In this document: piece by piece, positions 49,985-62,600 of the stretch | How positions within the stretch are numbered: position 1 is the first letter of the stretch | Layout of the letters: the number at the start of each line of letters is the position of its first letter | Origin: Lithospermum erythrorhizon | Lineage: Eukaryota; Streptophyta; Magnoliopsida; Boraginales; Boraginaceae | Reading direction: 5' to 3' | NCBI GenBank assembly: GCA_019722365.1 | Contig: JADFUC010001417.1 | Span: 310,001-374,000 of the forward strand | DNA length: 64,000 nt | Position numbers and translations under genes: made by a program | The notes under the pieces: generated by a model | Databases searched by the model: none | Told to the model about the DNA's origin: nothing | The model's input: the letters and a program-made list of their open reading frames with translations, nothing else

Positions 49985-52900
49985 AGTTGAAAGCTTGGTC
50001 ACAGATATAGTTATACGATTGATAGCGAAATGCGAAGGTGTATGGGCATATGCTGTGGAGTAAATTAAGTGGGGTTGATTTCGCGTTGGAAGATGAACAT
50101 GAAGAGTTATTTGTATGGGAAAGAAGCCATGGCCTTTAGGCGAGAAGCCATAAATATGGAGATTGAAGAGAGTGGAGCAGACTAGATAGACAAGCCTTGG
50201 GTATAGTGAGGCCGTCTTTGTCTCTAGAAATGTTGTTGCCAATATAGCGAAGGGAGACCACGACAAAGGGCTTGATGATAGCTTTGTCGGGGTTATATGA
50301 AAACAAATCACGCCCATTGATAAGGAATACGGTTGATGGCCCATGGCCCCATTCAACGAGATGTCGATAGATACTCAGATTCTTAGGCACTTAATGATTT
50401 CAATAGTTTGATAAATCGGGTTGTCTCTTTGTTGAAGTTAACTAGGGGATGAATTCACGAGAGTTGATACTATTATTCTTTGCGGATAGTTAGGAGCTGA
50501 TGAGAGTAGCGTGAGTAATTCAATGGGAATGAAAGTTGCGGCTTAAGGTGGTCGGCGATGTACGTCGAAGTTGGGAAGAATGATGGGAGTTGAGAAAGGT
50601 TGCATTAAATGTAGGCAGAGGTAGGAACATGACAAAGGGTGCGACAGAATAAATGGAGGTCGAAGTCAGAGGGAAAATTCAAGTCAATTTGGAGGGTAGT
50701 ACTCTTGAGTCTTCAGAGGATGGCGAAGGCGGTCGTATTGCGGCGATGCAGACATACGGTAGTCGAGAGAGGGCAAGCAAGGAAGCGATGTGAATGTTGT
50801 TGATGACTATGCGGATCTTTCACTGCTTGTCATTGATTGCTTTCGATAAATTCTTGAGATTCTTGATTCGGGAGCGTCGTTTCATCTTTTTTTTTTCGCC
50901 CGCTCGAGAGAATATAATGTTGAATTATATGGCTGGAGATTATGGGTCGGTTAAATGCTAGCGGTGAGCAGCCCAAAGATTGAAGGTAGGGAGATGTGAA
51001 CTTGAGCGTAGAATGGTTCTACACGGAGATTGACTAAAGAGTAGGCATGCGAAGTTGGTGAAGAGCTTGATTTACGTGAGTCGGTGGATGAGGATGGTTA
51101 CCGAACTACGTTTGGTGAAGCCCATTGGAAGGTAGCTCGAGGAATCTTGATGGCTGGCAGGAGTGCGAAGATGAGTACTTTGTACGCTACTTGGAGTTCT
51201 CAAATGGCCCATGTTGCTATTGATAGTTACGAGAAGGCGATGTTGTGGCGCGGCCAGGTTGGGCCATGAGTGAAAGGTATGAAGCTAACATTTGAAATAA
51301 TGTGAATACGCGAGCTCAAATCTCATTGATCTCGTATACAGCCAGAGAGATGTGTGCAGGGGAGACGAGAAGAAAGTCGGTTTGCTAAGCTAGCGTTGAG
51401 CCATCTGAGAGGCTTGAGTTAGTTCCCAGTGTTTGGGGACCGGGCGCACATTGGTTACGTAGGAGTTCATCGTATTATGTAACACTTCATTGAGTGATCT
51501 GCGACGAGAAAAGTTTAGGTTTATTTCTGAAAAATAAATCCGAGAAATTAATATGAAATCTTCAAAGAATGGAAACTATGGTTGAGAATGAGACCCGAGA
51601 ATTTGAGAGTGAAGTGTTTGAGATCCGACAGTAGGTGAATACGGTGATAAGGATTTCAAACAATATTGTCTTGAGAATGGAATAAGGATGCAGACTATTA
51701 GGAACACTGACGAATGGAGCCATTTGAGAGAGGATGAGCAGGGGCCGAATGAGCGTGCGGAAGTGTGAGATTACAGCATGGTTTACCAGCCGGATTGCAG
51801 GCGGGAGCCTTGATAATCTGGCTACTTCTTGATAAATAGAGGACCTTGAGTCCCTCGAGATTTCGAGAATTCAGAAGAGGTGGAGTTCTAAGAAGGTAAA
51901 ATTATTCTTTCACGAGAAAGTATTTGGTTGTTTAAGCGTATGTTCATGTTGATGCAAATTCTAGAAATAAGCTTGAAGCTAAATCAACATTGCTATTTTA
52001 TTGGTTATGTAGCGGCGAGATGGGATATAGGTTACATGATTTTGAAGGGCAGTCATTGACGAATATGGTCTTATTGAGCGAGGTGTTATACGAGACAGAC
52101 GAAGTGTTAGAGGAGAGAGAAGTGGAAGGAGAGTCACAAGCGAAATACGAGGAAGTCAAATGCGCGTGAGGCGTATGACTCGGTTCTTCCAAATGGCATG
52201 TCTTAGATATTGCCATAGCTCACGAAGATCAACACGAAGATCCTTTTGTTGATATGCCACCTCTAGAAGAGATGGAGTTCGGATGGAGGCAGCCGAGTAC
52301 GATGATAACATTTGTCGATGATCAACGAGGAAAGTTGTTCTGATAGTGATCGAATGTAGAGACATCGGTCTTAGAAGAAGTATCAGGTGTTAGAAAACCC
52401 GACTCGGAGGTATTCGCCTCTGGCAACTACTGTGATGGCGGCGGGCGAGCACATTAGTTATGTCGAAACTTGATACAATGTGATAAGCGTCGAGTAGGAG
52501 TTAAGCGATGAAAGAGGAGATGGAGTCATTGTTAATGAAGCATGGCGTGGGAGTTAGTAAGACGCCGAGGAAGCGAGAGAAGAATATTGCGAATAAATGG
52601 GTCTGATCAAGGAGGAGCGAGGATGGAGCCAGCTTATTTATAAAAGCTTCGTTTGGTTGTCGAGGATTCCAAGGAGGAAGAATTGACTCACAATGTATCA
52701 CCGTAGTGAAGCTTGTAACTTGATGAGCTGATGCAGGATTGGTAGCAGAGAGATATCTGCACGCTTAAATCGGATGGATGTAAGCTAACGTTCTTACGTG
52801 GTGATCTAGATGAAGAGTTATTCATGAAGCAACCTCAAGGCTTTGAGGTTAGAGGGAAAAGATTTGGTGCGCAAACTTGAGAATAGCTTATGCGACGAAG

Positions 52901-54031
52901 CAAGCTCGGCGATGGAATATTACCTTTGATAACTTTATCAAAAGGTTGAAGTTGTAAGGATTGTGAGGCAGGCAACAAGCTGTACATGAAGTTTCAAAAA
53001 GATTATGTTATCTTACTTCTTTATGTTGATGATATGTTGATTGTGGGAGCTGATTTGCAAAGGTGAACATGTTGAAGAAAGAGTTGTCAGTGGGATTTGA
53101 GTAGAAAGACTTTAGGTGGCGAAGCAAGTGCAGGGATGAGAGTAATCGAGGAGATCGGGTTCTGCGAAGTTGACTAAGAAGAATACTTGAAGAAGGTAAT
53201 CAAGCGATTGACATCTTGGATGCAAAACTGTAAATTACCGGATTAGCATTCATTTTCAAATTATCGATTACAATTTACAGTAGAGATGATTTAAGAGTAT
53301 ATGGATAAGGTGCGCTTATCTTTAGCGATGGAGTAGTGCTATGTATGCTATAGTTGTGCACGGACGATGGTACGTGATGTGGGGAGTTGTCGGTAGATAT
53401 GTCTAACCCGGAAAGAACATTGGGAAATTTGTGAAGTGGATTTTGAGATACGAATGGTAGTCTTTGAGAAAAATCTTTATGTTTAAAGTAAATCGAATGC
53501 GAGTTGAGTGGGATATGTAGATGCGATACTTGGTGGTGATGTTGATAGTAGAAAGTCTACTAGTGGATATGTATTCACGTTTAGAATGCTAACATTAAGC
53601 GGGAGATCGAAGTTCTGACTTGATAATAAGCAGCTGTCTAGTTGTGAGCGAATAATAATGTTGCTATAGAGGAAGCGTGAAAAGATGATGCAGTTGCGAG
53701 CTTTCTTAAGAAAGAAGCGAATCTTGGCATGGATGTAGCCTTGCTCTTGTGATAGTCGAGTGCGATTTATCGGCTAAAAATCACGTGTTTCATGCGGGAA
53801 TGGCTTTTAGGATTGAGGTTCCATTTAAATGGATTACGTATTGGAGAATGGGGTCACGAAGGCGACAGATTCTAGGAGATCGAAATCCGGTGACATGTTT
53901 ACAAAGGTTGTAAACAAGGAGAAAGGCTGGTGTGTTCGACTTGATTAACCTTGGAGGCCAGTAGCTCGAGAAGGTCTTCTTCTGGAGGTGGAAGTCTTGA
54001 AGGCGTGATTTGAAAGAACTGAGTCGGAGAT
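49985..54031 (+). pseudogene. TNT1/Tork-type gag-pol polyprotein, heavily frameshifted
   Basis: One polyprotein in scattered frames. Protease: LDSGASFH at 50,858-50,882. Reverse transcriptase: MDVKLTFLRGDLDEELFMKQ with PQGFEV at about 52,775-52,850, and YVILLLYVDDMLIVGA at about 53,005-53,050, the catalytic YVDD motif. RNase H: STSGYVFTF at about 53,560, then an AKNHVFHA-like segment near 53,780 and a tail near 53,930 (VDLINLGG-like). The order gag-PR-INT-RT-RH is the copia order. Stops are frequent. A polypurine-like GGAGA precedes the 3' LTR. Confidence 0.85.
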
Positions 54032-54685
54032 TATTGAGTTGAAGGCATTTTCAAGCGTTGGAATCACCGGGGATCGAGACGTCGAGACCACGAGGGTCGA
54101 TGGGGGGTCTCGATGCACAAATGGGCCGGTGCATGGCGGAGCCAGCCGAGACCACGAGGTCCAGATGGGGTCTCGTCGTTACGATACCGGTGCGTGTATA
54201 GCGGTTCGAGGAAGGCAGTGAGACCGGTCGTGAACCGGAGAGTGCCGATAAGTCTCGACTCGATAATTGGTTCGGCGGAATAAATGGGGATTAGGTCACA
54301 TTTATTTTATAATCCAAAAATATTCAATTTTTCTAAAATTCTTTTTTGTTCAAATTGATAGAGTTGTTCTCTACTTGATTTGTATCGTACGTATATCATT
54401 TTAAGCTAAATCAGGGTGTAAGATTTGTCATTGAGAATACTAAATTATAAGTATTACTCAATTGGAGAAGCTGTAGTTTGATAGGACTTTGTAATAATCA
54501 TTGAGAGTTCTTTCTAGTTGATTTACGCGGCGACAACGGGGCGTACCTTGAGGGAACACATTATAAAGATAGAATTATTTACTTTCGGTATTTCTCGAAT
54601 TGTTATGCAGTTACTGCGAGATATTAGACTCGTAGGTTTTGGTACATTGATATATCACATTTGGTTATATCGTTCGTTTCCCTGA
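54032..54685 (+). repeat. 3' LTR of TNT1-like copia element
   Basis: Begins TTGAGTTGAAGGCATTTTC and ends near TTCCCTGACGA. The CTCGATG block is at 54,060-54,260. It aligns with the 5' LTR but differs by many substitutions and indels. The base before the left LTR reads GTCAT and no matching five bases follow the right LTR, so no target-site duplication is seen. Confidence 0.82.
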
Positions 54686-55770
54686 CGACCGCTGACACGC
54701 TAAATAAACCCTAATAATAATACTTGGACCCGGTTTAATGTCGATTAGATACATGCTCTGCGCCTCACCAAATCATGGTAATTTGATATAATTTTCATGA
54801 GTTTTCATAACAATAATAATAGTAATAATAAAACCATAAATCATCGATAACGTCACGAGTCAAGCTGAACGAACTCCACCACTCCAGGTGGAGGAAGACT
54901 TGATCAAGCTGGAAGAAACAAACGGGCGGAAAAGAGCGTCGTCGGAGAAAACCAAAACATCGTGATAATTTGCGGAAAAAGAAAACAATAGTTGTCAGGA
55001 GCGTCATTCTTTTGAACTTGCGGAACTTGAGCACAAAGGAGCATTTATTCTTTCGAACCCTTCCAAATTCAAGGCGAATGAGGAGCAGCTGCTTTTCGAA
55101 CAAATCCCGAAAAGCATATAGGATTTAGGAGCGTCATTCTTTGAACCCAATATAATTATTGCATTTAACTGTTGCTGACATACGTCGTAATTGAAGTGCG
55201 ACATGCCGAAATTCTTCGAGCTTGAAGTAGAATAATTAATCTTCCAACATGGAAAAGTCAAATAACCATAGGCCAACTAGAAGTATTCTAATTGGTCACA
55301 ACATAAGAAAAAACCAAATTATTATTGCAGATGAATGTCGTGTGAAATAATAGATGTGGCTTAAAATATCGATTACTCGAAACTCACTGAAGTGGAGAAC
55401 TTAAACTATCATACCTAATGTTCGCTCTACCGACTCTTTTCCCAGCGAGCGGTGATGCGGTACTCAACAATCAAATAATAGCCACCACTTTCCGCATACG
55501 CCTCCATAGTAACGAGGGCAGAAATACAACGTACCGTCTGACCTCGACAATTAAAGAGACGCGATTAATGTCGGTGAGCAATTTGAAAATATTTCAATCT
55601 ATCGGTAAATACGTCTTACGTAGATCCCGGCATTGGTAAAGTGTTACACTCTCGTTTCCTGGGTTCTAAGTATTTAATCACTTGATTGTTACTGAACATT
55701 GCTACGTAATTATAGCTTGTTCATAAGGACAATGTCATACTAATATACTCCGTAACTTAATCACTTTCAG
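54686..55770. other. Spacer with duplicated GGAGCGTCATTC segment
   Basis: No supported gene. GGAGCGTCATTCTTTTGAAC at about 54,998 and GGAGCGTCATTCTTTGAACC at about 55,128 form a direct repeat about 130 bases apart. Lost 5' exons of the dioxygenase remnant could lie here unrecognised. Confidence 0.4.
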
Positions 55771-56153
55771 GTACAAGTTTACCTTTGACTTGAAAACTGG
55801 AGAAGCGACACAAGAGATAGTATCTGAAAATAAAATAGATTACACAAAGATCAAAGAAAATTACACAAAGATCAAGTAATGCTTTTTCAATATTTATTTA
55901 GAGATTAATAATAAGATAGTTAAGGACCTTGACAAAACATATTCCTTATCAGGAAATCACGATATGTGTATGCAAGTGGGTTTGATAAAACCGGAAAATC
56001 CGATGCAGTTCTCAAATATGATTTGGAAGTTGAACCTCAGAAACGTGACAGCGAGTTTGGAGGAAATATATTTGGGTCAGAAGTTGTATTTGTTCCTTCT
56101 AAGAATGCGAATGAAGAAGATGACAGTTATTTGCTTTACTTTTATGTACGATG
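55771..56153 (+). pseudogene. Carotenoid cleavage dioxygenase fragment
   Basis: Two exon-like pieces behind AG acceptors. 55,771-55,850 reads YKFTFDLKTGEATQEIVSE. 55,953-56,153 reads RKSRYVYASGFDKTGKS, then KYDLEVEPQ, FGSEVVFVPSKNANEEDD and YLLYF. This is the layout of the RPE65-type beta-propeller enzymes that cleave carotenoids (KYDL, FGSE-VFVP, EDD-Y). The second piece is open to its end, with DEID in another frame just after. The rest of the gene, including the iron-binding histidines, is missing. The TNT1-like element lies directly upstream and may have broken it. Confidence 0.65.
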
Positions 56154-56630
56154 AGATCGATAAGTGCCACATTTCATTAATAACTTATGTATTTCAAAAT
56201 TAGTGTTTACTGATTGTGAATTTTTTGATGATATAATAATGATTAGTCTCGTATTTCGTTGACGGACCCGTTAGCTACTTTGTAATAATGTATGAATTAT
56301 ATATTATTGAATCAAACCTTTGGAATGGAATGGAATGGAATTTAACCTCTCTTAATCATCTGTACCACTGCCTCTCGCTAAATAAAAATGTGGCCTCACC
56401 TACCCTAGCGGTGCATATTCTCAACCAAAATATGCAAAAGGCTTTTTATCCACTTCTAACGTTGTATGTTCCTTAATACTCTCTCAAACTATTAAAAATA
56501 CAATTCATTAATACCATCAAAATTATACTAAATTGTTATCCGTTGTATTCGGATTTTCATCATTTCGATATTTAATCAAATCATCTATTATTAAGAAGAA
56601 ATTAAAGAGACACAAATTAAGATATAAATC

Positions 56631-59600
56631 ATGTGTGGAATTCTAGCTGTTTTAGGTTGCTCAGATGATTCACAGGCGAAAAGAGTTCGTGTTCTTGAGC
56701 TCTCTCGCAGGCAAGTTTCTTAACACGATCATCATTAATTTTGAATGGAAGCAATTGAAAATTTCTAAAAATTATGATATGTTTGTAAGGAAAGAATTTG
56801 CTATTCTAATAATGACTCAAACCCAAATTTCGTCATTGACTCATTGTGAGCAAAGGCCACTAGGCTAACCCTTTCTGATATTAATTCTAGAATCTAGAGG
56901 ATGTTGGTTGTTTAGGGTTGTTTTGGGATATTTACCACGTTCTATTTTGCATGTCGTATTGAATTTTAATCCAATTTCATGCAACATAATTTGTTTTGAT
57001 GACAAGTTTAAGTGAATTTATTCGCCTCTAATAATAGTTTGTTTAACTATATATAAGAAATAATAAATGATTTGCAAATAGGAAATATATAGAGGATATT
57101 ATTTGTTTCTGTTTTTTTATATTTACCACCTTGTATTTTGCATGTCGTATTGAATTTTAATCTTATGTCATGAAACACAATTTGTTGTGATAGGTTTAAG
57201 TGAATTTATGTGCCTCTAATAATAGTTTCTTTAACTATATATAATAACAAAAAAAAAATTGATTTGCAAATAGAAGTGAATTCTTAATTTCATAATAAAC
57301 AACTTATTAAATTAATGTTGCACCCACTTAGAAGTGACCGTTTAAACTCCTAATTAAGCAGGTTGAAACATTCAAATTATTTTTTGAGACTCTTTCGCAA
57401 TACTAGACTATAAAACAATTACGTACTTCGTAATAATATTATTAAGACAACACTAAGAACTTGTGTAATAACTCTTATTTGGGCTCAACAAATACACAAA
57501 ATTATTGCCAAGATAGTTCTCAGTTTGCATGAATTGTTTGAGCTTGCCTCTGAGATTGTTTATTACAAATTTAATTTCTGATACTAATAATGAAAAGTTT
57601 AGTTTTTTCTTTCATAATATGGTGACTGAACCCTTAACTTTATGATTGCTATTGTGAATTTTCTATTACGTATTATAATATTTTATTTGTTACAATATTG
57701 AACCCTACAACATTATTATATTATCGAACAACTATACCCTCGATGGATTAAGCCTAAAAAAATAAGGAGCAAAATTAAAGGATTGGCTAAGGGGGTAAAA
57801 TTTGATAAATTGAATAAAACTTGGTGTCGTGAAATTCTACAAAATATAGGTAACTATCAAAATCGACAAGGGGCCGTGACTACTTGGCTTGCCCCACAAT
57901 TCCTTCCCGAATCTTAAAGCCTTTATTCAAACTGGTTAATAGTATCTTGGCCGTTGTGTGCCTGATTCACCATAAATCCCTTTAGGGGGCCCCATATGGC
58001 CAAAATCCAAAAAAAAAATTAAAGGAAGAAGGCATACATTCTAACAGATGGAGCAAGGGTGATGGGAACTGAGTCTTGAGGGTTTCAAGGAACTTGATTT
58101 GGTCCGGTTGGGTCTTGATGTTGAATTGGGCCCTATCTTGTCCTATTATGGTATGGGTTAGGATGGGGCCTGATAAGAATGGTTTAGTCAATTTAGTGTT
58201 AAAATTATCTTGGTCAATATTTGTATTTTGACTCCCCTTCATTATGAATAAAAGTCATGGCTTGATTGAAAAAAAAAAAAACATATAGACAAGTGAATAA
58301 CGAAGTACAAGTGGAGTAGAAAATCTTATCACGATATTTTCTAATACTCAATTGAAATATAATTATTGAAAATTGAATTTAATTGTTCAATTTCTCATTG
58401 AACAATGATTAGTATTTGATATAAAAGTAAATACTTAAGGGTTATAATTTTTTCTTTCCCTCAATTTAAATTTCTTTGTTTGTGGTATTTTCTTGATTTT
58501 ATATTAGATTATATGCATAATTTTGATATATTAAATTTTTATGAATATAATAATAGTGCATCATTTATTTCTTATTAAGGAAATGAATTAATTCTGAGTG
58601 TTCATTATTTGAAAGAAAAAAAATCTTAGGTGTACATCCATAAATTCATAATCTATCATTTTTCATCATTTATGTTGACTAGAACTAGAAAATGACTCCG
58701 GATATGAAAAGCGTAAGAGAGAAAAATAAAGAAATTGAAACTAAAAATTTGAGGAGCTCTTGATAAATTTTTGGTAAAGAATCTCAATTTTAATAAAAAG
58801 GACCTCATTTGTATCTAGGCACGAGGCCATGTCTATGAGGCTGACGTGTGTTATAATTGGACTAACTTAATTAGTGAAAACTAAGAACATTGTAGACATC
58901 GAAATTTGTCAAAATATAATTAAATTGATTAAGGCAATTAATAAAATTAATTAGGGAGTTGAGCCACTAAAAAAAGTCAACTTGGGCGATTAGAGTTTCG
59001 ATTAAATCCCAAGTGGAGATGAGCCCTCGGACGAACAAGGGTTTCCGTAAATCGAATTTCGAGTTATCGAAGTCAAAAACGAAGACATTATTAACCTAGT
59101 TTGAGCCCAGAAATGGGTTCCTGAGAAGTCTCGCATTAAATGCAGATAAAATTAGGGCTCGAAAACTATATTTATTGGTCAGGCTTCGGCCCGAGCAGGG
59201 AAGTTCAAAGCCCGCGTGGCTGAATGAAGAATCTATAAACTACGGGGTTTAAAATAGAAGACTCCATGAGTTTTTGTGTGGTTCAAATCAAGCCTCCATG
59301 AGTTATGTGGTTCAAAATGCTTGACTCCAAAGTTGTGTGGTGCGAGCTTCCAGGCTCAGGTCCGGGAGGTCAATATGAAAATATGCGACTTTAGAAAAAT
59401 TCGGAACAACTACACACCTCAAAATAGGCGCGCCGAAAAATTCTTTGGTCGTAGTAATTTTAAATGTCATCCAAGCCAGTCAGAATCTTTCCTCAAATTT
59501 ACTTGATTAAGATCGTGATCCACGAAATCGAGCCAATTAACTCTATAAATACACCCCCCCCGTTGGCCAGAAAATTCCACACACAAATCATACGCTCTCA

Positions 59601-62600
59601 CAATTCCCACCGCCAAAAAACACACAAAACCAAGAAAATTCGGAGACAGTCTGGGAATTTCTAAGTTAAATCTTTGAAGGCCGTGAAACACCGCGTGTCG
59701 GTGGAAAACACCCTCGGTGTATAATAGGTGCACGAAGTGGGATTATTGCACAAGCGATAATCTTGAGGATGGCAAATCGATGAGAATCGGCGAAGGTTCT
59801 GTGGCCTTCGAATAATGTTGAAGTTAAGCTATAGCTTTGATTATTCATAAACTTGGATGAACACGATAAATTTAGGGATTGATTAAATTAAATCAGTTAT
59901 AGGAATAAATTGAGGCGTTCGGTCCACATATCACGGATTCTAGGCGGGGAAACTACTATTTGCTAAGGCCTATTACAGTTGATCGATATCATCAACTTGA
60001 GGTTGGAACCTTCAGCCGTGCGATAAATCCTTTCTGACAACAAGTTATTAAGGCATTTGTAGTAGAAGCTTGAGTGGCGTAATTTCAAAGCTTAAATCAG
60101 CGAGGCTAAATCGGGGCTAATCTCATTTAAGTCAAAGTAGATTCAATCTACATTTCGGTCAGCATTAGATTAAATGTCTTCAACAAACTCTGCGATAAGG
60201 CTGCTAAGGCCGGTATGGTACAAGCGAAACTTGACAACACTTTGCTATCGATCATCTGATTCCCGAGCTCGAGTTATCCCCAAAATCAGAGTGTCATATC
60301 AGTCTTAAGCTATCCAAGCAAGTGTCATGCTCAGTACTTAAGTAGGAGCCTCTCGAGCCCGTAGTCCCGCCCACAGGTGAAGCACTAAAAATCCAAAGTC
60401 CTTTGAGGGCTATAACATCAGTGAAGTCCCGCAGCGGAGTAATCAAAACGCCTCGCTCATAGCGTTCTGATAGAATTAAGCCAGTCAGGCCAGAGATCAA
60501 GTCGAAATAGGTGGGATATCAAGTACGAGACCAGATCAAGTCCATTACAACCAGCAGAGAATACGGCTGCTAAAGAACCGGCTCTGACCGTATTCGAGTC
60601 AGACCGGTCAGATCCATAAATGCAGGACATTTATCAGTGCCCAGGCTATCCAAATCAAATCAAGCTCAGCTTATCAATTAGTCAAACTTCAGCTCGAAAC
60701 TCGGCTTCAAATCAAGTTCAAATTCATCGAAGCGAAGTGAAAACTATTTCGAAATCGAAGCTAAATGTCGAAACTTCGAAGTAAAGCAATAGAACTTGTC
60801 ATGAAATAAATCGTGGCAACAGAGATCCATAGTTTGAATGATCAGTCCTCTTCGATTGTCGAAACACATGCGAAATTTTCGGTGAATTTTATTTATTACC
60901 TATCATAAATAATAAAAATTCTTCTTTGCATTAGAAACACATGATGTAACAATAGTTGAATTTATGTTTTGAAAGTTACGGCAACACTTAGGAGTTCATG
61001 GTTAATGGTCATTTAAATTTGAATTGATGGAGTAGAAATGTATCTTAGTTGAGCTTCTTGTTATTCTTAGATTGAAGCATCGTGGCCCCGACTGGGGTGG
61101 ATTATATCAACATGGTAACTTTCTATCTCGTGAACTTCTTTATCGTTGATGTTAGGCCTCACGGAGACTGACCCTCTTTTACAACGAAGATCAGAAGATT
61201 GTTGTGGCCAGTGTATGTTAATATTTTGTCTGCATGTAATCTACCTATTTCATATCTTTTAAAATTATAGGTGAATGGAGAAATATACAATCACGAACAA
61301 CTACGGAAGCATTTGCCCTAATCACACGTTCAGTAGCGGTGGTGTGATGTCATTGTTCATCTAAGTAAGATTTCCTGCATTTGTTGTGGTTATTCTCTAA
61401 TTTCCATTGGTAAATGGAAGCATTAAGCGTTTTGGTCGTTGGTGTCCATGTTTATTAACTAAAGAACTCTTTTTACTTGTCATATTTCTCTATTAGTATG
61501 AAGAGTATGGAAAACTTTTGTGGATATGCTGGATGGGATGTTTTCTTTGGTCTTGCTGGATACACGAGATAACTCGTTTCTTGTTGCTCGAGATGCCATT
61601 GGAATAACTCCGCTGTATATTGGTTGGGGACTTGATGGTAAGATTTTATGATGTTATCATATTTTGATCCAAAGATTGGATAGTTTAACTTCTCTTAATA
61701 ATGAAATCAATCTAAGTGTATTTAGTTATTGATTTGTTTGCACTATGATCCTCAGGTTCGATATGGATATCATCTGAAATGAAGGGCCTAAATGATGATT
61801 GTGAACATTTTGAAGTCTTTCCACCAGGACATTTGTATTCCAGCAAGACTGGGAGCCTGAGAAGGTGGTACAATCCACCATGGTTCTCTGAAACGACTCC
61901 TTCAACCCCGTATGATCCGCTTGCTCTAAGGCTTGCCTTTGAAAAGGTAAGATTTTGATTATATCAATTACCATTTATTTTCTTCAAGTAACCAATATAA
62001 AAAAACCATTTACTGATCTAATTCTAAATTTGCCTTCCTCTCTTGAAATATAATCAGGCTGTTATTAAAAGGCTAATGACTGATGTACCTTTCGGAGTTT
62101 TGCTCTCTGGGGGGCTTGATTCATCGTTGGTTGCTGCAATTACTGCACGGTACTTAGCAGACACCAAAGTTGCCAAGCAATGGGGAGCACAACTCCATTC
62201 CTTCTGCGTTGGCCTAGAGGTCAACTCCACAATGCTCGATTAGCATCTTTATCCTAATGTCATTTTGTCAGTAATATATGTTTGAAGTCTTAATTTCTTA
62301 TGTTATCTTTCAATATAGAGGGTTCGCCTGATCTGAAGGCTGGCAAAGAAGTGGCAGATTACTTAGGTACCGTTCATCACGAGTTTCACTTCACCGTTCA
62401 GGTAATACGCCAAAAACATTTCTGTTAATGATCCTTTTGAAAGGGCTACAGAATTTCTCCACTTCACCGTTCAGGATGGAATTGATGCTATTGAAGATGT
62501 TATTTACCACATTGAGACGTATGATGTGACAACAATAAGAGCAAGTACCCCGATGTTTCTTATGTCTCGCAAGATTAAGTCTTTAGGAGTGAAGATGGTC

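Noticed and set aside
49317..54690. Target-site duplication for the TNT1-like element
   Set aside because: GTCAT precedes the 5' LTR but no equal five bases follow the 3' LTR under any plausible end, so none is reported.
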